The notes: generated by a model from the letters alone, not told the origin. Positions 21,993-33,938 are shown, counted from the first letter of the stretch. The stretch: DNA of 64,000 nucleotides from Coprinellus micaceus (GCA_951394405.1 OX596337.1:2914001-2978000); one strand, 5' to 3'. Numbers and translations are program-made.

Positions 21993-23713
21993 ATGGCAAC
22001 TGCAATTCTCTTGCCCCCTGCGACGCCGCAGGATTACCACAGGATCGTCTCGCCCAGCCTTATCATCCCAACTGACCCAAAGATCTCCATACCTGTCGGC
22101 ATCCTGGCCTGCCAACGCAAGTACCACACCTTCGACCTCGGTCGGCCTCAAGACTGAATCCTTTGCAGGAGACCCTCTGCTAAAGTCGCTCGATACTACT
22201 GTCGTCAGCGCGACAATCGTGCAGCCACCCCCTGTCGAGAAGAAGAAGCCTGCCAAAAAGGCTGTAGCCGCACCGAGTCTACCAACTGAGCCTCTTCTAC
22301 ATGTCCAGCTTCATGATACCGTTGTTTTTCCAGAGGGTGGAGGACAGCCTACCGACGTAGGCACCCTGATCCTCAAGGTCGATGGATCCGTATGGGACGT
22401 TCTTCAGGCCAAAAGACACGGAGGGCATGCTGTTCACTATGTACGCGTTAAAGGTGACGCCGATGCAGCGTTGCGTGCTTTTGCGCCTGGGGCAGATGTT
22501 ACAGTATCCCTCGGAAATGAAGGATGGGAGAGGCGATATGATAATGTGCGTGAAGATAGCCCCTGATCCTTGATCCTTGCCGGTATATGGATCAACAATT
22601 GAAGTAACGCACGTAGATGTCGATGCACACTTCCCAGCACCTGCTCTCCGCCCTTCTCGAAACACGGCTGGATGTGCCGACTCTGTCTTGGTCGTTGACG
22701 ACATATCCGTCGCCTTGCTATGTCGAGGTGCCTAGGTGTTTGAGTGTGGAGGAAGTGTCATCAATCCAAAATGAAGCAAACCGGTTGGTCTTTGAGGGGC
22801 GGAGAGTTCATGTCGAGGTCGAGGAGCTAGACTCCACCCAACCCCGCGGTGACCAAGTGGCGAAAACTGAATCTGGCCGCGCCATTGGAAAAGCCCTTCC
22901 CGACGACTACACTGGTGGCGTCAAGCGAGTAATAGTTATTGACGGTGTAGATAGGAACCCGTAAGAGCAATCATCTTCTCGGCCTTCCCCCTCACTGATC
23001 AAAGCATTTTCCCATATAGCTGCTGTGGCACCCACCTTCCGAGCATCCACAACTTGCAGTTGTTCCTCCTCCCCCATACCGAGACGCTATCGCGATCGTC
23101 AACAACGAACGCGAGACTGTACTTCCTCGCGGGTCCTCGCCTGATCACCTACCTCACCTCAACGCACAATGTCGTTTCCCAAGCATCGTCGACGATGAGC
23201 TGTGGAGCCCCTCTTTTGCCTGAGCGTGTCTCCCAAGTCTTCGACGAGCGGAGGAAAGCCGAAAAGCGCGTCGGCGAGTTGGAAACTGAGCTCGCAGAGC
23301 ACATCGGCAAGATGTTGCTCGGGGACGTGGCATCCCAGGCCTCTGGTGGGGCGTGTAGTGCTACCCATTACCGCAGGACAGACGACAGCTCAAACCCCTT
23401 GGGCTTTCTGTCCTCCATTGCCACGGTTATTGGCAACAAAGCTGGGGAGCTCCTTCCATCCCGTCCATACCTCTTCGTTCTCTCATCGTCTCCTTCGACA
23501 CAAACTCAGAACAGTGTCAGTACCATTCTGGTCGTTGGTGGCGACGACAAGGTCGTCAAACAAGCTGGGGATTCTCTCAAAAGTAAACTTGGAGTGAAGG
23601 GCGGAGGAAAGGGCCCAAGATGGAGCGGGAAGCTCATCGGAGTGTGGAAGGCCGCGAAGGAGGATGCTGCAATCGCAGAACTTATTGGTGATATACAAAG
23701 TCAACTGGAGTAG
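21993..23713 (+). CDS. AlaX-type alanyl-tRNA editing protein
   Basis: Free-standing editing factor that hydrolyses Ser/Gly mischarged on tRNA-Ala (AARSD1/YNL040W type). After a 40-residue leader comes LACQRDPLLKSLDTTVVS, typical of the family; it only joins through an unusual GC-AG intron at 22117-22168. Then FPEGGGQPTDVG, the zinc/active-site HxxxH in MHTSQHLLSA, and CxxxH in CCGTHLPS. A coiled segment (ERVSQVFDERRKAEKRVGEL) and the C-terminal domain follow. It ends IQSQLE. The start codon is only 22 bp from that of the divergent MFS gene if both long models hold. No mitochondrial signal is obvious; cytosolic action is likely. Confidence 0.88.
22117..22168 (+). other. Non-canonical GC-AG intron in the AlaX gene
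   Basis: Donor GCAAGT and acceptor TTTGCAG, 52 nt. Splicing here restores CQRD, the conserved N-terminal motif of AlaX proteins. The GT two bases to the right of the GC gives a frame that runs into a stop. Confidence 0.7.
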
Positions 23714-24004
23714 ATGGATAGCTATATCTAGACGTACCAAATCGCAAAACAGGTTACAAGGCTCACAGCGATACACATGGGGTGGCTCACCGTTCCTCCA
23801 ATATGGCGAGGGCTGTTCAGGGAGGAGGGTCATATCTAACGTTATCTGGTCGCTCCTTCGGATGCGCGATCCTCCACTAAGCTGGCGGAGGGAGATATCT
23901 TTTCAACGCCTGAAGTTGCCATGCTAAGTAGCCCATCGCTACTGGATTCACCGTGAATTGCAACAGAGTCGTCCGGTTGGTCAAGATATACTTGAGAAAA
24001 ACTT

Positions 24005-25373
24005 TCAGTTGATATCCCGAGTCCAGATAGGTGAGTACTGACCTAGCTCATCTACCCCGTAATCAAAGTCAGAAGAAACGTCTTCAGAATCGGACTCCTC
24101 GGAGTCAGAGTTCATCATATAGTCCTCTGGCTCATAGTCGAGGTCGGAACTGGAGTCGCTGAATACGACACCCATGACCGTGTCGGATCCAGAGGTGAGT
24201 GTGTTCCCATCGTCTTCGCCCTCTGAATTCGATTCGTCGCCCATATAATCCGTCGCGCAAGTGAGGTCTTCAGCCAGCTCCTCGTCCTGCCCTGCAACCT
24301 CCCGCAGGTGTCGCGAAATCTCACGCTCCGCCACTTCCTCCTCCTCTCGCCGTTGTCGCAGCCACTCCTCGGAATGACGGAACTGGGTTTCGTGCGACTC
24401 TAGAAGCGCGAGCTCGTACGCTACCTGACGCTCTGTGACCCACTCTGGCGAGGGATGGGGTGCCATCATACGTCTGCGTTGGTTCTCTTCGCGCATTCGG
24501 TCGCCTTCTGGATCTGGGACATACCGAAACTGCTCAGGTCTGAACAGCCGGAAGTGCTCAGCGAGGTCGGGGGTGTCGTCCTCAGTCGGCGGCTCTCGTG
24601 CTGCCACACCGTCTTCAGCTGACGATGGAGAGCTCGAGGTCTCCTCCTCTAGTGCTGGCGGACCCTCTCCTCCTGGATCTTCTCCCTCAGCTGCAATCTC
24701 CGAGGCGGTGTTTTCTCGTTGTAAGGCCTCCGCTTCGTCGTGTGCCTCATCCCTCGCCTGGGCAATTTCGTTGATTTCCATGACATCGGACTCCGACGGA
24801 GCGAAGAAATCTACCTCGCTGTAGTCCGTGAAGTCGAAATAGTCTTGTTCGTCTTCCTCGTCAGGGATATATTCGCCACCGTCTGAAGATTCATCGTCTG
24901 ATTCGGCTGGAAGCTCGAGGAAAGGATGTCGGCACGTCGGACAACTCCCGTGCTACGCGCTTATGAGCGGGAGGTTCAGAGAATATAAGGCGTTAAATAG
25001 ACTCACGAAGCCTCGTATCCACTCCGCTAGACTGGGGAGCAAGGTAAGAGTGGTACTCGCTGAGCTGGAATTGAACTCACTCTCTCCGACAAAAGGTATG
25101 TCCACAATGCTCTACTTTCGTCAACCCTAGCAATAAATCCTCTTCCCCTTCAATGCTACTCTCCTTCAAGCCCAAACTTCTCTTGTGTTCCTTGACATAG
25201 TCGGCTTCCTCTTGGAACACGGCTTCGAACGAGTTCAAGCAAATCACACACATCTCTTCGGGGTCGACATCGGACTCGCGAAGTACCGGCAATTTGTTTA
25301 CGGCGTTGATTATAGCTTGCTGAATAATAGGGTTGTTTCTTCTCCTTGAACCGACGGCGAGAAGTAGATCCAT
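24005..25373 (-). CDS. RING-type zinc finger protein 3, acidic (Asp at ligand 6)
   Basis: Probable E3 ubiquitin ligase. Starts MDLLLAVGSRRRNNPIIQQ; the RING is MCVICLNSFEAVF ... EHCGHTFCRRDLAEWIRGF ... CPTCRHPF. Here too the sixth ligand is Asp, with an intron splitting its codon as GA|T. Introns follow at 25050 and 24980. After the RING comes a long acidic, Ser/Glu-rich disordered tail (residues about 130-400) with a coiled stretch (EEWLRQRREEEEVAEREI) and runs such as DSEESDSEDVSSDFDYG, ending WTRDIN. The tail is absent from RING genes 1 and 2. It converges on the AlaX gene. Nuclear location is possible but not shown. Confidence 0.75.
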
Positions 25374-26282
25374 CTTGAATTAAGCGCCCTGGCGTAGCGC
25401 TGATGAAATTGTCGTATAGTTGTAGATTTCGGTCCGAGCGTCGGCAGGTATTTCGCAAGATTATGGCAGAGTGTCTTTCTTCGTTGTTGTTGAGGAACAC
25501 AGCAAATCTGAAGGAGCGTATACGGTGGCCTGAACAAGGTCTCGAGTTGGTGGTTGGCACTGCAGGTTGACGCCGATCAACAAGAACGCGGCCGCCGCGT
25601 GCGCGAGTCAGATCACGTGTAAATGATGTCATTTGTCCGTGAGAAACAGTGCGCTGCCGCCGCTTCGGTCTGCCACGGCCATCATCACAGGTCATCGTCG
25701 CTCCCCGTTCCGCGCGCTTATCTGGCTCTCATCGACACTATTCGGACCTCGGAGATACCCTGCTTCCATGGAAAGACCTGATACGGCGTTCACTGGCGCC
25801 TAGCAATGATGTTCTCTGTGTCTGACTGGAAAGCGCGGAACAAGCGACGCCTAGCTGCGGCATTCAAATTCCCCCACACGGGCACCGTTGGAGCTCTTCC
25901 CCAGAAAAGCCAAACCCCAGGGGGCCCCATGGGCCCGTGAAAATTTCATCCTATTGAGATGTCGATTTCTCCCAGGAATTACTCAGGGGTGAGGACATAC
26001 GGGCTTAATATTGACGGCGCCAGATCTTCCTGGTGCTTCTCCACATCTCCCACCTCACTACCCAGCAATTTTCTATCACCTTTTATAACGGATGACCTTG
26101 TGCTTCGCGGAACACTAAGTCCGATATGGCATCCTCAAAACCCTCAAAAGGTCGGCTGGTTGTGGGTATACTCTCTGAGCTGCTTGGCGCTTCTTTCCCT
26201 AGCTTCGACGACTTCGACTAAGGAGCTCGCCCACGGCCGGACCCGACCCCCTGCTCCTGATACCCCATCAGGTATACCCCTC
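25374..26282. other. Divergent upstream region, RING gene 3 and MFS copy 2
   Basis: 909 bp. Open frames occur on both strands, including one in frame upstream of the MFS start, but none is protein-like. A TTTATAAC sequence near 26080 is a weak TATA candidate. Confidence 0.4.
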
Positions 26283-28273
26283 ATGACCGACGCGAATGAA
26301 AAGCAGGCGCCTGCTACGCAGGAGGCGGTTGTTACTGCTAAACGCTCCTCGACTTCACCAACGGACGAGAAAGCCTCGATCTCCCAACACGATGTCGAAA
26401 GCTTCGACAAGGACGCTGAGTTTGGTGGCCCGGAAGCCAGGAGGAAGCTCGAGCGAAAGCTTCTGCTCAAGGTCGACGCGCGCATGAGTATTATGGTACT
26501 CATTTACATCCTCAACTACGTACGTTCCCCTCCGACCCCACTGTTGAAGAACTTGCTGAGGCCGTCCCTCGTCTAGATTGACAGGAACAACGCTGCGTGG
26601 GCTAAAATGGTTTCTCCGAAGAAAGTCCGACTCTAATTATCTCCCCCAGTGCCGCGAGACTGCGAGGTTTCGAGGAGGATCTGAACTTGCATGGCAAGCA
26701 ATTCGCGACCCTCCTCTCCATCCTCTATGTCGGCTACATCATCATGCAAGTTCCTTCGTAAGTGGCGTTTGAAACTACTATCTAGCGTCACGAGTTGAAC
26801 CTACCATTAGGAACATGTTCCTCAACTGGATAGGCAAACCATCCCTGTATTTGCCGGCATGTATGGTCGTGTGGGGCGTCATTTCCATCCTTACTGGTAT
26901 CACGCACAAGTGAGTTGATTTCCTCTCGACGTCCAAAGTATATCCTTACACGCGGATCGTAGTTTCGTCGGAGCGCTTCTGACACGGTTCTTCCTTGGTT
27001 TCGTCGAGGCCGCGTTTTTCCCTGGTGCACTGGTACGTGCAATATATTTACAGACGGTGAAGGTCTTGACAGATTGGTCAAATAGTTCTTGCTTTCTAAA
27101 TGGTACAAACGTGAGGAACTTGGTCTCCGGACTGCTATCCTCTACGTCGGAAACATCATCAGTAATGCTTTCGGTACGCTCATGGCGTCCGGGATTCTCT
27201 CTGGTATGCAGGGAAAGCTGAACCAGGCGGCTTGGAGGTCAGTGGTCCCCTTAACCTTTTCTGCCAGGGAAGCTAACGAGTAAAATGTAGATGGCTATTC
27301 TACATTGAAGGAGCTATTACAGTTGCGGTCGCGATTCTTGCCATCTTCATCTTGCCCGACTTCCCCTCTACATCAAAGTTCCTTTCGCCTCAGGAACGCG
27401 CCTTGGCAATCAAGCGTATGGAGGAGGATGCTGGCGGTATCAACGATGAAGAAGACACAGAGGGAGCCAGCAGCGGACTGTGGCTCGCCGTCACAGATTG
27501 GAGAGTCTGGTACATGGCTCTGGCATTAACCTCGCAAGTCGTGGCATTGTCTTTCAATGCGTTCTTCCCTACGCTCGCTGCTACCATGGGCTATGATCGC
27601 ACAGTGACTCTATTGCTCTGTGCACCTCCATGGGCCTTCGCCGCAATTGTGACGTTTTTGCTTAACCGGTAAGTGTTTCGCCGTTCAACGTTTACAATCT
27701 TCTGAACGTGCGCCAGGCATTCGGACAAGGTTCAGGAGCGATTCTATCATATCATCGCATCTTATCTCACTGGGATCGTCGGATTCATCATTGCCATATC
27801 CACGATGAACACTGCTGGCCGATATGTCGCTCTGTGGGTCCTCTCCTGGAACGGCTAGACGATATCGATAGGCTCTTACGTTGCGGCATTTGCAGGTTCT
27901 TGATGGCACAATCATATGCAGGGTTTGTGTGCCAGTATGCGTGGATTAGCAACTCGTTCCCCCGACCGCCTTCCAAGCGTGCAGTGGCCCTTGCGCTGAT
28001 CAACGCGTTCTCGCAACTGGGCAACATTGGTGGATCGTGCGTGGTACTCGTAGAGGGAAAATGGAATTGTGCTGACTATGACGCAGATATGTATGGCCTT
28101 CTGGGTGGGGACCCACGTTCCAGAACTCATACGGCATTACAATTGCGACCAGTGGATTGGCTATTGCGATGCTGTATGGGTTTAAGGTGCATCTACTGGG
28201 CGTGAACCGTCGGCTGGATGCAGAGGAGAAGGCGAAAGGAGTCGAGAAACAGGGATTCCGGTACATAGTGTGA
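26283..28273 (+). CDS. MFS permease, anion:cation symporter (Dal5-like) family, copy 2
   Basis: Paralog of the permease at 19864-21970. A 66-residue cytosolic N-terminus (MTDANEKQAPATQEA) leads to VDARMSIMVLIYILNY. Further blocks: IDRNNAA, LLSILYVGYIIMQVPS, LTRFFLGFVEAAFFPGAL, LSKWYKREELGLRTAIL, FILPDFPSTSKFLSPQERAL, SFNAFFPTLAATMG, and WPSGWGPTFQNSYGI; it ends FRYIV. It has about nine short introns, all in frame where checked. Substrate is inferred as an organic anion, vitamin or dipeptide-like compound. The open frame extends further upstream, but the Met at 26283 is the first that gives a normal family N-terminus. Confidence 0.88.
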
Positions 28274-28346
28274 TCGGAGCGTATAGGGCTTACATAAATA
28301 AGGGACTGTAGCACTTTTTGTGACCGCAGTGTATTGCCTGTTAATC

Positions 28347-29882
28347 ATGAACACGCTGGGCTATGTCGCTCGCCAGTTCGACGTCCTCGCAAGTGCAAAG
28401 CCCGGCCCATCTTCCTCTGACGCCCAGGACAATGCCACTCACCTCCACAGGGTCAGTTCCGAGAACTGGTCCTCGTCGTCCTTCCTCTTTCCCCAGCCGA
28501 TGAGGCCCCGGCGCTCAATGTCGTCGCCTTCAATACACAAGTCCCAGGCACCACCGCCGACCCTCTCAACGTCGCCCGCACCTCCTTCATTGCACACGGA
28601 AGCGCTGCCACCACGCTCGAAACAAAACCTCGAGTCCGTCATTAATCAAATCTTCTTCATTCGCGTGTTTCTCGTCGTCTGGGACAACCTCAAGGTCGCC
28701 TGGTCATCACTCGTGGGGCATGTGCATTCGCTCAACGCACTAACGTGGCGGAGAGCGCTTGGGGTATTGGGTGCTGCCGCGCCATTGTCAGCGTCAGCAA
28801 AGGGCAAGGGCAGGGCGGATCGGGAGGAGAGCCTGGAGCTGGAGGTTGTCGAGGAAACGTCAATCTCAGCATCGATACATGCACGGCTGTCGTCCGAATC
28901 ATCGTCGCGCGCATCGACGCCGGTACTGTCCGCAACCTCGAGATCTGGAACTCCTGTACTCAACGCCAAGAAGTCCCCGTTTCACCTCCCCAAGACCCTT
29001 GTGCTGGACCTGGACGAAACTCTAATACACTCGACCTCACGACCAATGGCTTCGCACGGTGGTTCAGGGTGGTTTGGGTTGTCAAGAAAGCAGGGCACAG
29101 GACATATGATTGAGGTTGTGCTGGGTGGACGGAGTACACTGTACCATGTTTACAAGCGACCGTTTGTGGATTTCTTCCTGCGGACGGTAAGCCTGTCATC
29201 ATTACCCCTTCCCGTGTCTCATTCATTTCCGCTTCCTTAGGTTTCAGGGTGGTACACGCTTGTTATATTCACGGCCTCAATGCAAGAGTACGCGGACCCC
29301 GTCATTGACTGGCTAGACGCGGGCACAGGCATTCTGACCCACCGCCTCTTCCGCGACGTGCGTTGCCCTCGTTCTGCGTCCGTCCGCTTTTCCTAACCAC
29401 AGGCCCTCTGCTGCCTAGTCATGTACACAGCTACCCAATGGGTCATATACCAAGGACTTGTCGATAATCGAACCGGATCTCTCCCGGGTTTGTCTGGTGG
29501 ATAATTCGCCAGTGAGCTATAATATTAACGAAGGTACGCCCCATGCGATTATCTCTGCCGCGAAGTCTCACAAGGTTCTCATTATGCCCTTCCTTCGCTC
29601 CCATGACCCACCCCTCCTTCGATGCGACACCACCCCATCTCCATCGGCCCGCTCCCATCCTAACACCCACAACTCGAACACTCTTCGGATCCAACCCCCC
29701 ACCCTTCTGGACAACTGCTTACAGTGAACGGAATCCCCATAGAAGGATGGACAAATGACCCCCACGACGAGGCACTACTCGACCTCCTCCCTGTTCTGGA
29801 TTCATTACGATTTACCTCGGACGTACGACGGGTGCTGGGGCTACGGACTGCGGGCACACATCACCGTCCTTCCCGGTCATAG
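28347..29882 (+). CDS. NEM1: Nem1-like CTD-type phosphatase
   Basis: Catalytic subunit of the Nem1-Spo7 complex that dephosphorylates lipin (Pah1) at the nuclear envelope/ER, steering phosphatidate to storage lipid. The Ser/Pro-rich N-terminus is followed by a membrane segment ([16 protein letters not shown]). The HAD/FCP domain has nucleophile motif [32 protein letters not shown], then [12 protein letters not shown] and [18 protein letters not shown]. The last exon splices to NGIPIEGW and stops at 29880. Introns lie at about 29188-29240, 29358-29418 and 29535-29726. The catalytic DxDxT is intact. Spo7 is not in the window. Confidence 0.9.
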
Positions 29883-30849
29883 CACCTTCTGCCGGGTTCT
29901 CGCCCGGTCGAGCCCCACGCACCCACAATCATCACTTCATCTCGCATTTGACTACTTTATTTCAATTCATATTCGCATCTCTTGCTGTATCCGCGTTCCT
30001 ACCCTTCGTTGGCATTGGCAGTTATCCCCCACCCCCAACACCTTTGCATCTTCCATCCCACATATATAACCACACGCATTCCCAACGCATTCCATTGCAT
30101 TCTCCCGACTTTTGAACGTGCTTCAGAATGTGAACAGACGAGGAGGAGGATTGAACGTTCGCACTCAAAGATATACCAGCACGGTATCTCTTTGCCCTTC
30201 TATTTCTAAACCCCCACGTTCAACTTTCAACGTTCTATGTTCAGGCATGGAAACGATTCCCGACGGCTTTTGCTCGCGCGTTCTGCCGCTTAACCCGAGG
30301 TCACGCTTCAATTAGCGCCCCCAGTGCGACTCAACGTCATGCGCTGAACGATCTTTAGGACCATCTTTTCCGCGTCCTTAGCTCTATTGCAACCCCCTCT
30401 TCATCTTCCTAGGGCATTCCTACCCCTGACTTTTCGAGCCCTGGTACTTATTTACTTTTGGGTCTTGCTTCTCTTTCTATGAGGTTGTTTGGTTGGACCC
30501 ATCAGTGACGGGCTCGAGGGTCAAGTTGAAGAGTCAACGGACAGTATTTTGATACCATACAGACGATAATTTATTGGTATAATCAAGTGAGTCTATTCCA
30601 CTAAAAGGCAACAGGCAACAGACGAAGACCTAACGAGGCAAGAGGGTTCGGTGGAAGTGATACAATTGGCGCCCAAGAGTGATGATGTCAGTCAGATGAG
30701 CTCTGAAGCGGGGTTCGTTGGGTGTCGAGTGTAGCGGGAACCAAGGGGAATTCATGAGATAGAATGGTATGATACGATGATACAAGGGCGATGAAGAGAA
30801 ACACGTAAACCAGAGAGAATCCGAGAGTGTGCAAGTGTCAAAGGGGCGT
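29883..30849. other. Intergenic between NEM1-like and SNF7 genes
   Basis: 967 bp between two convergent genes, pyrimidine-rich on the left. I see no protein-like frame and no RNA gene. It is long for two 3' UTRs. Confidence 0.4.
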
Positions 30850-32003
30850 TTACATGGCCAAGGCCGCCTGGAGTTCTCTGAGTTGAGCCTCTTCGTCGTC
30901 GAGAACCTCTGCCGGTTGCTCTGTGAATATTTACGAGTCAACACAAGCGGGGGAGATTGGGTTGCGCCGAACTTACTCTCTTTCGCTCTTGTCGATGAAG
31001 GGGGTAGATGTACAGGTGCGTGGTCGGCCTCGCTGAGGCGCTCGTTCAATACCTCCTGCTCCATCTCTTCCAGTTCTGCCTTGAGTTCGTCCTGAAGAGT
31101 CGGGAAAGATGCGATGTCAGAGCTTTTGGACAGGTAAATGAGGGGAGCTGGGAAACGCACCTCGTCCATATCTATACCTGCGTTCATAGGGTCTGAGATG
31201 GCGGCGCCAATCTCGTTCGCCAGATCCCGCTGCTCCTGCATTGAAGCCATCTGGGCGTCCACCTTGTCAATCGTCCTATGTGCACCATTTGCATAGCGAG
31301 CGTCGAGTCATTGCAAAGTTGTTGCGAGATCCGGCAGTTATGGGATAGTGCCACAGGGGAAAGGGGGAGGCAAGAACGCCGATTACAATCGGTCAGCCAG
31401 TCGCCACAGCCGCAATACGCAGATGCCACGTACATGTTGCCGTGGATAACCTTCAGGGCTTCCGAAGCCTTCTTCATAGCCTGCATAGTCTCCGCGTTGA
31501 GGTTCGCCGATTCGAGGGTGTTAACTTGCATCTCCAACTGCATTCGGGTGCCTGCCAACCGGTCGAGCTCGGTCTCGTTCATCTTCTTCCGCTTGAGAGC
31601 GGCGGTGGCGGCTATTCATTCACAACGCGGGAGAAGAGAGAAGGTTTGGTTAAAGTCATGGGGATCGGCGTGCAGAGGAGCAGTAGCGATGGTAGTGTGC
31701 GGAGTCGAGTCAGGGAGGATAGGTTCGCCACACCAAGACCAAGTCGAAGAGGACGCACAAGATTACAGCACAACGGTCAGTCCCCGTACCTTCCTTCGAC
31801 TCTGAATAGAGGGGAAACGCACCAGACTTGTTCGTCACAGCATTCGCCTTTGCCTTCTTGAGCTCCTCCTCAATCTTCTTCTGTAGGTACTCCTCCTTCT
31901 TCTCGAGGAGCTGGAGCTGTTGCCGCAGACCTACAATCGCATCCCTCGTCGCTTGCTTGGGGTCTCGGCGGGCGCCAAAATAACTCATGAAACTGGCCAT
32001 CAT
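30850..32003 (-). CDS. SNF7: ESCRT-III core subunit Snf7/Vps32
   Basis: Polymerises on endosomal membranes to cut intraluminal vesicles. The first exon MMASFMSYFGARRDPKQATR leads into LRQQLQLLEKKEEYLQKKIE; then AATAALKRKKMNETELDRL, LESANLNAETMQAMKKASEAL, TIDKVDAQMASMQEQRDLAN, and the acidic C-terminal part ELEEMEQEVLNERL. The end LRELQAALAM is the MIM1-like helix that recruits Vps4. Several introns are present and about 220 residues result. Start at 32003; two further Mets follow within six residues, and MSYFG at 31988 is equally family-like. Stop at 30850-30852. Confidence 0.93.
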
Positions 32004-32401
32004 GGGTAGGGTGTGATGAGTGCCGAGAGATTCTGCTAACTTCCAACGTGAACCGAGTGGTGTGCGTTATGAAGATCCCCTAATTGATAGACGTTCCTCC
32101 CAGAATCAAGGCACTGGAGAACGTAGAGGTCGTAGCAAGGATATGGGAGAGTTCAGAGAGGGCCGAGCACAGCAACTGCGGTCTGGAGAATGAGTAAGAG
32201 GGAGGGAGATGCGGTGGACTGTGCCCAATTACACCGATCCACCCCGATAAGGAAGGTGCGTGACCACGAAACATGGGCGTCAGACGCAGTCAATATGGCT
32301 GGGTCTCATTATTCTATCTCTAACGTTGGTCACAGCTAATAGGAGCGCCAGGTGCGCTGCAGAGATGTATGGTATAATATGATAGTCTATTAGAAGATGT
32401 C

Positions 32402-33797
32402 TTAATCGTCCTTGGTGTCGTTAGTATCGCTGTTAATCGATGTCAGTCCAAGTTAATTTCGCTTCAGGGAATGCACTCACTCCTCGTCGATCTCTTCGTC
32501 ACTCCTCTCGTCCGCTGCGCCGTTGCCCGTCACTACGCGCCATGCCACCCGGCAGATCATCCAGAACCAGATGGCTTGAAGAACCTAGGCATCGGTGAAA
32601 TGGGGTGATGAGCTAAAAAGGCAACGAACGTCGTTTCTTAAAACTTCCTTACCTCCAGAGCTGACAGCATCACACAGAATCCCCACCAGGCCGCCTCCGT
32701 CAAGAACAACCCTCTTGATGGGTCGTAGACGTACTCGACGGCTCTTGGCAGGTGGACCAGGACAGAGTGCATGATACACACGAAGAGGATGTGCCTGGTG
32801 ACCAGCCAGGACACCATGAAGAAACCGAATGTCGAATCAGTAAAAATTTGTGGGATGGCAATGTAGCGCATCATTTTAGCGAGCTGATGAAAGCGTATCA
32901 GACGAGACCTCGGAATAATTCTGCCAGGGATACTCACGGGGAGGAATATGTCACACCAGTCCATGAGCAGCATGATAATGCACCCCACACGGGTAAAGTT
33001 GGTATAATAACTGATCCACAGGAGAGCGACGGTGATGATGTGGTGGGTCATCATCTGCCAGTGGTCTTTCCGTCGTGCCTCAGCGTTCAGAATGAGGATC
33101 TGGTGTGTGTAGAACGCGGTCTGCAGCAAATAGTAGAACTTGATAGGACCTGGGATAGGGATGTGGGGGTAGTCCACCCAGAGTGTTTGGAGGTTGGAAA
33201 AGGTCGTGGGGACGTTGTAATGAATGTACTGGGCAGGAAGTTAGTATTAACACCCAACTAAGTAGTGAGGGGACGCACATATCCATAGTTCCAGCTGAAC
33301 GTGCTATAGACGACAGACCATCCCTGCTCAGCGAACCTGAGGACACTGCGATGCACCAGCGCACGGTCCTTCTTGGTGAGCTTGATAGGGAGCGATCCAT
33401 TGGTGTGCCCGTTGGCGTGTCCATTGGAGTGGCCGTTGGTGTGTCCATTGGAGTGGCCGTTGGTATGTCCGTTGGCATGCCCGTTAGCGTACCCGTTGGC
33501 GTGTCCGTTGGCATGTCCGTTGGCTGCCCCGTTGGCGAGGGCCTTCGCTGCATGCTTGCGAGCATGGAGGTCGCGCGTGAGCTTCCAGTGCGCAAAGGGC
33601 TCGAAGACCCATATGCGCAGCACGTCGCGGAGAAGGGCCATGATGGCAATGGCGACCACCACGGTGATTAAGTCGCTGAGCCCGGTGGAATAGTACTGTT
33701 TGTCGGGGAAGGCATCTGGGTTTGGAGGAGTAGAGACAGGATGCTGCAGGCGAGTGAGGTAGTCAAGGCCGGCCGAGAGCCATTCCGAGGGAGCCAT
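32402..33797 (-). CDS. LAG1: Ceramide synthase (LAG1/TLC family) with NGH repeats
   Basis: ER membrane enzyme that N-acylates sphingoid bases. Starts [17 protein letters not shown] with a first membrane span ([19 protein letters not shown]). The TLC domain has [20 protein letters not shown] (catalytic His pair) and the Lag1 motif region [18 protein letters not shown]. The end is acidic (DEEIDEDD ... NDTKDD). Between the first span and the TLC domain lies a tract of about twelve NGHx tetrapeptides (33403-33540), absent from the family core. The gene has about four introns. Head to head with the U1A/U2B''-like gene, 141 bp apart. Confidence 0.92.
33403..33540 (-). repeat. In-frame 12-bp minisatellite coding for NGHx
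   Basis: About twelve copies of a 12-base unit giving Asn-Gly-His-(Ala/Thr/Ser/Tyr) within LAG1. Units differ by a few bases, so the array is not newly made. Confidence 0.85.
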
Positions 33798-33938
33798 TCC
33801 AGAGGGGGATGAAGAGAATCGAAGAACGTGTGCTTCAAATAAATATTGTCCGTGCCAGCACTAGCGCGGGTCGTGGGAACTCTCCTGGCGATCACGCTGC
33901 CGACTCCGAGGAGCCTGCGCACCGAGCATCCGTCCATC

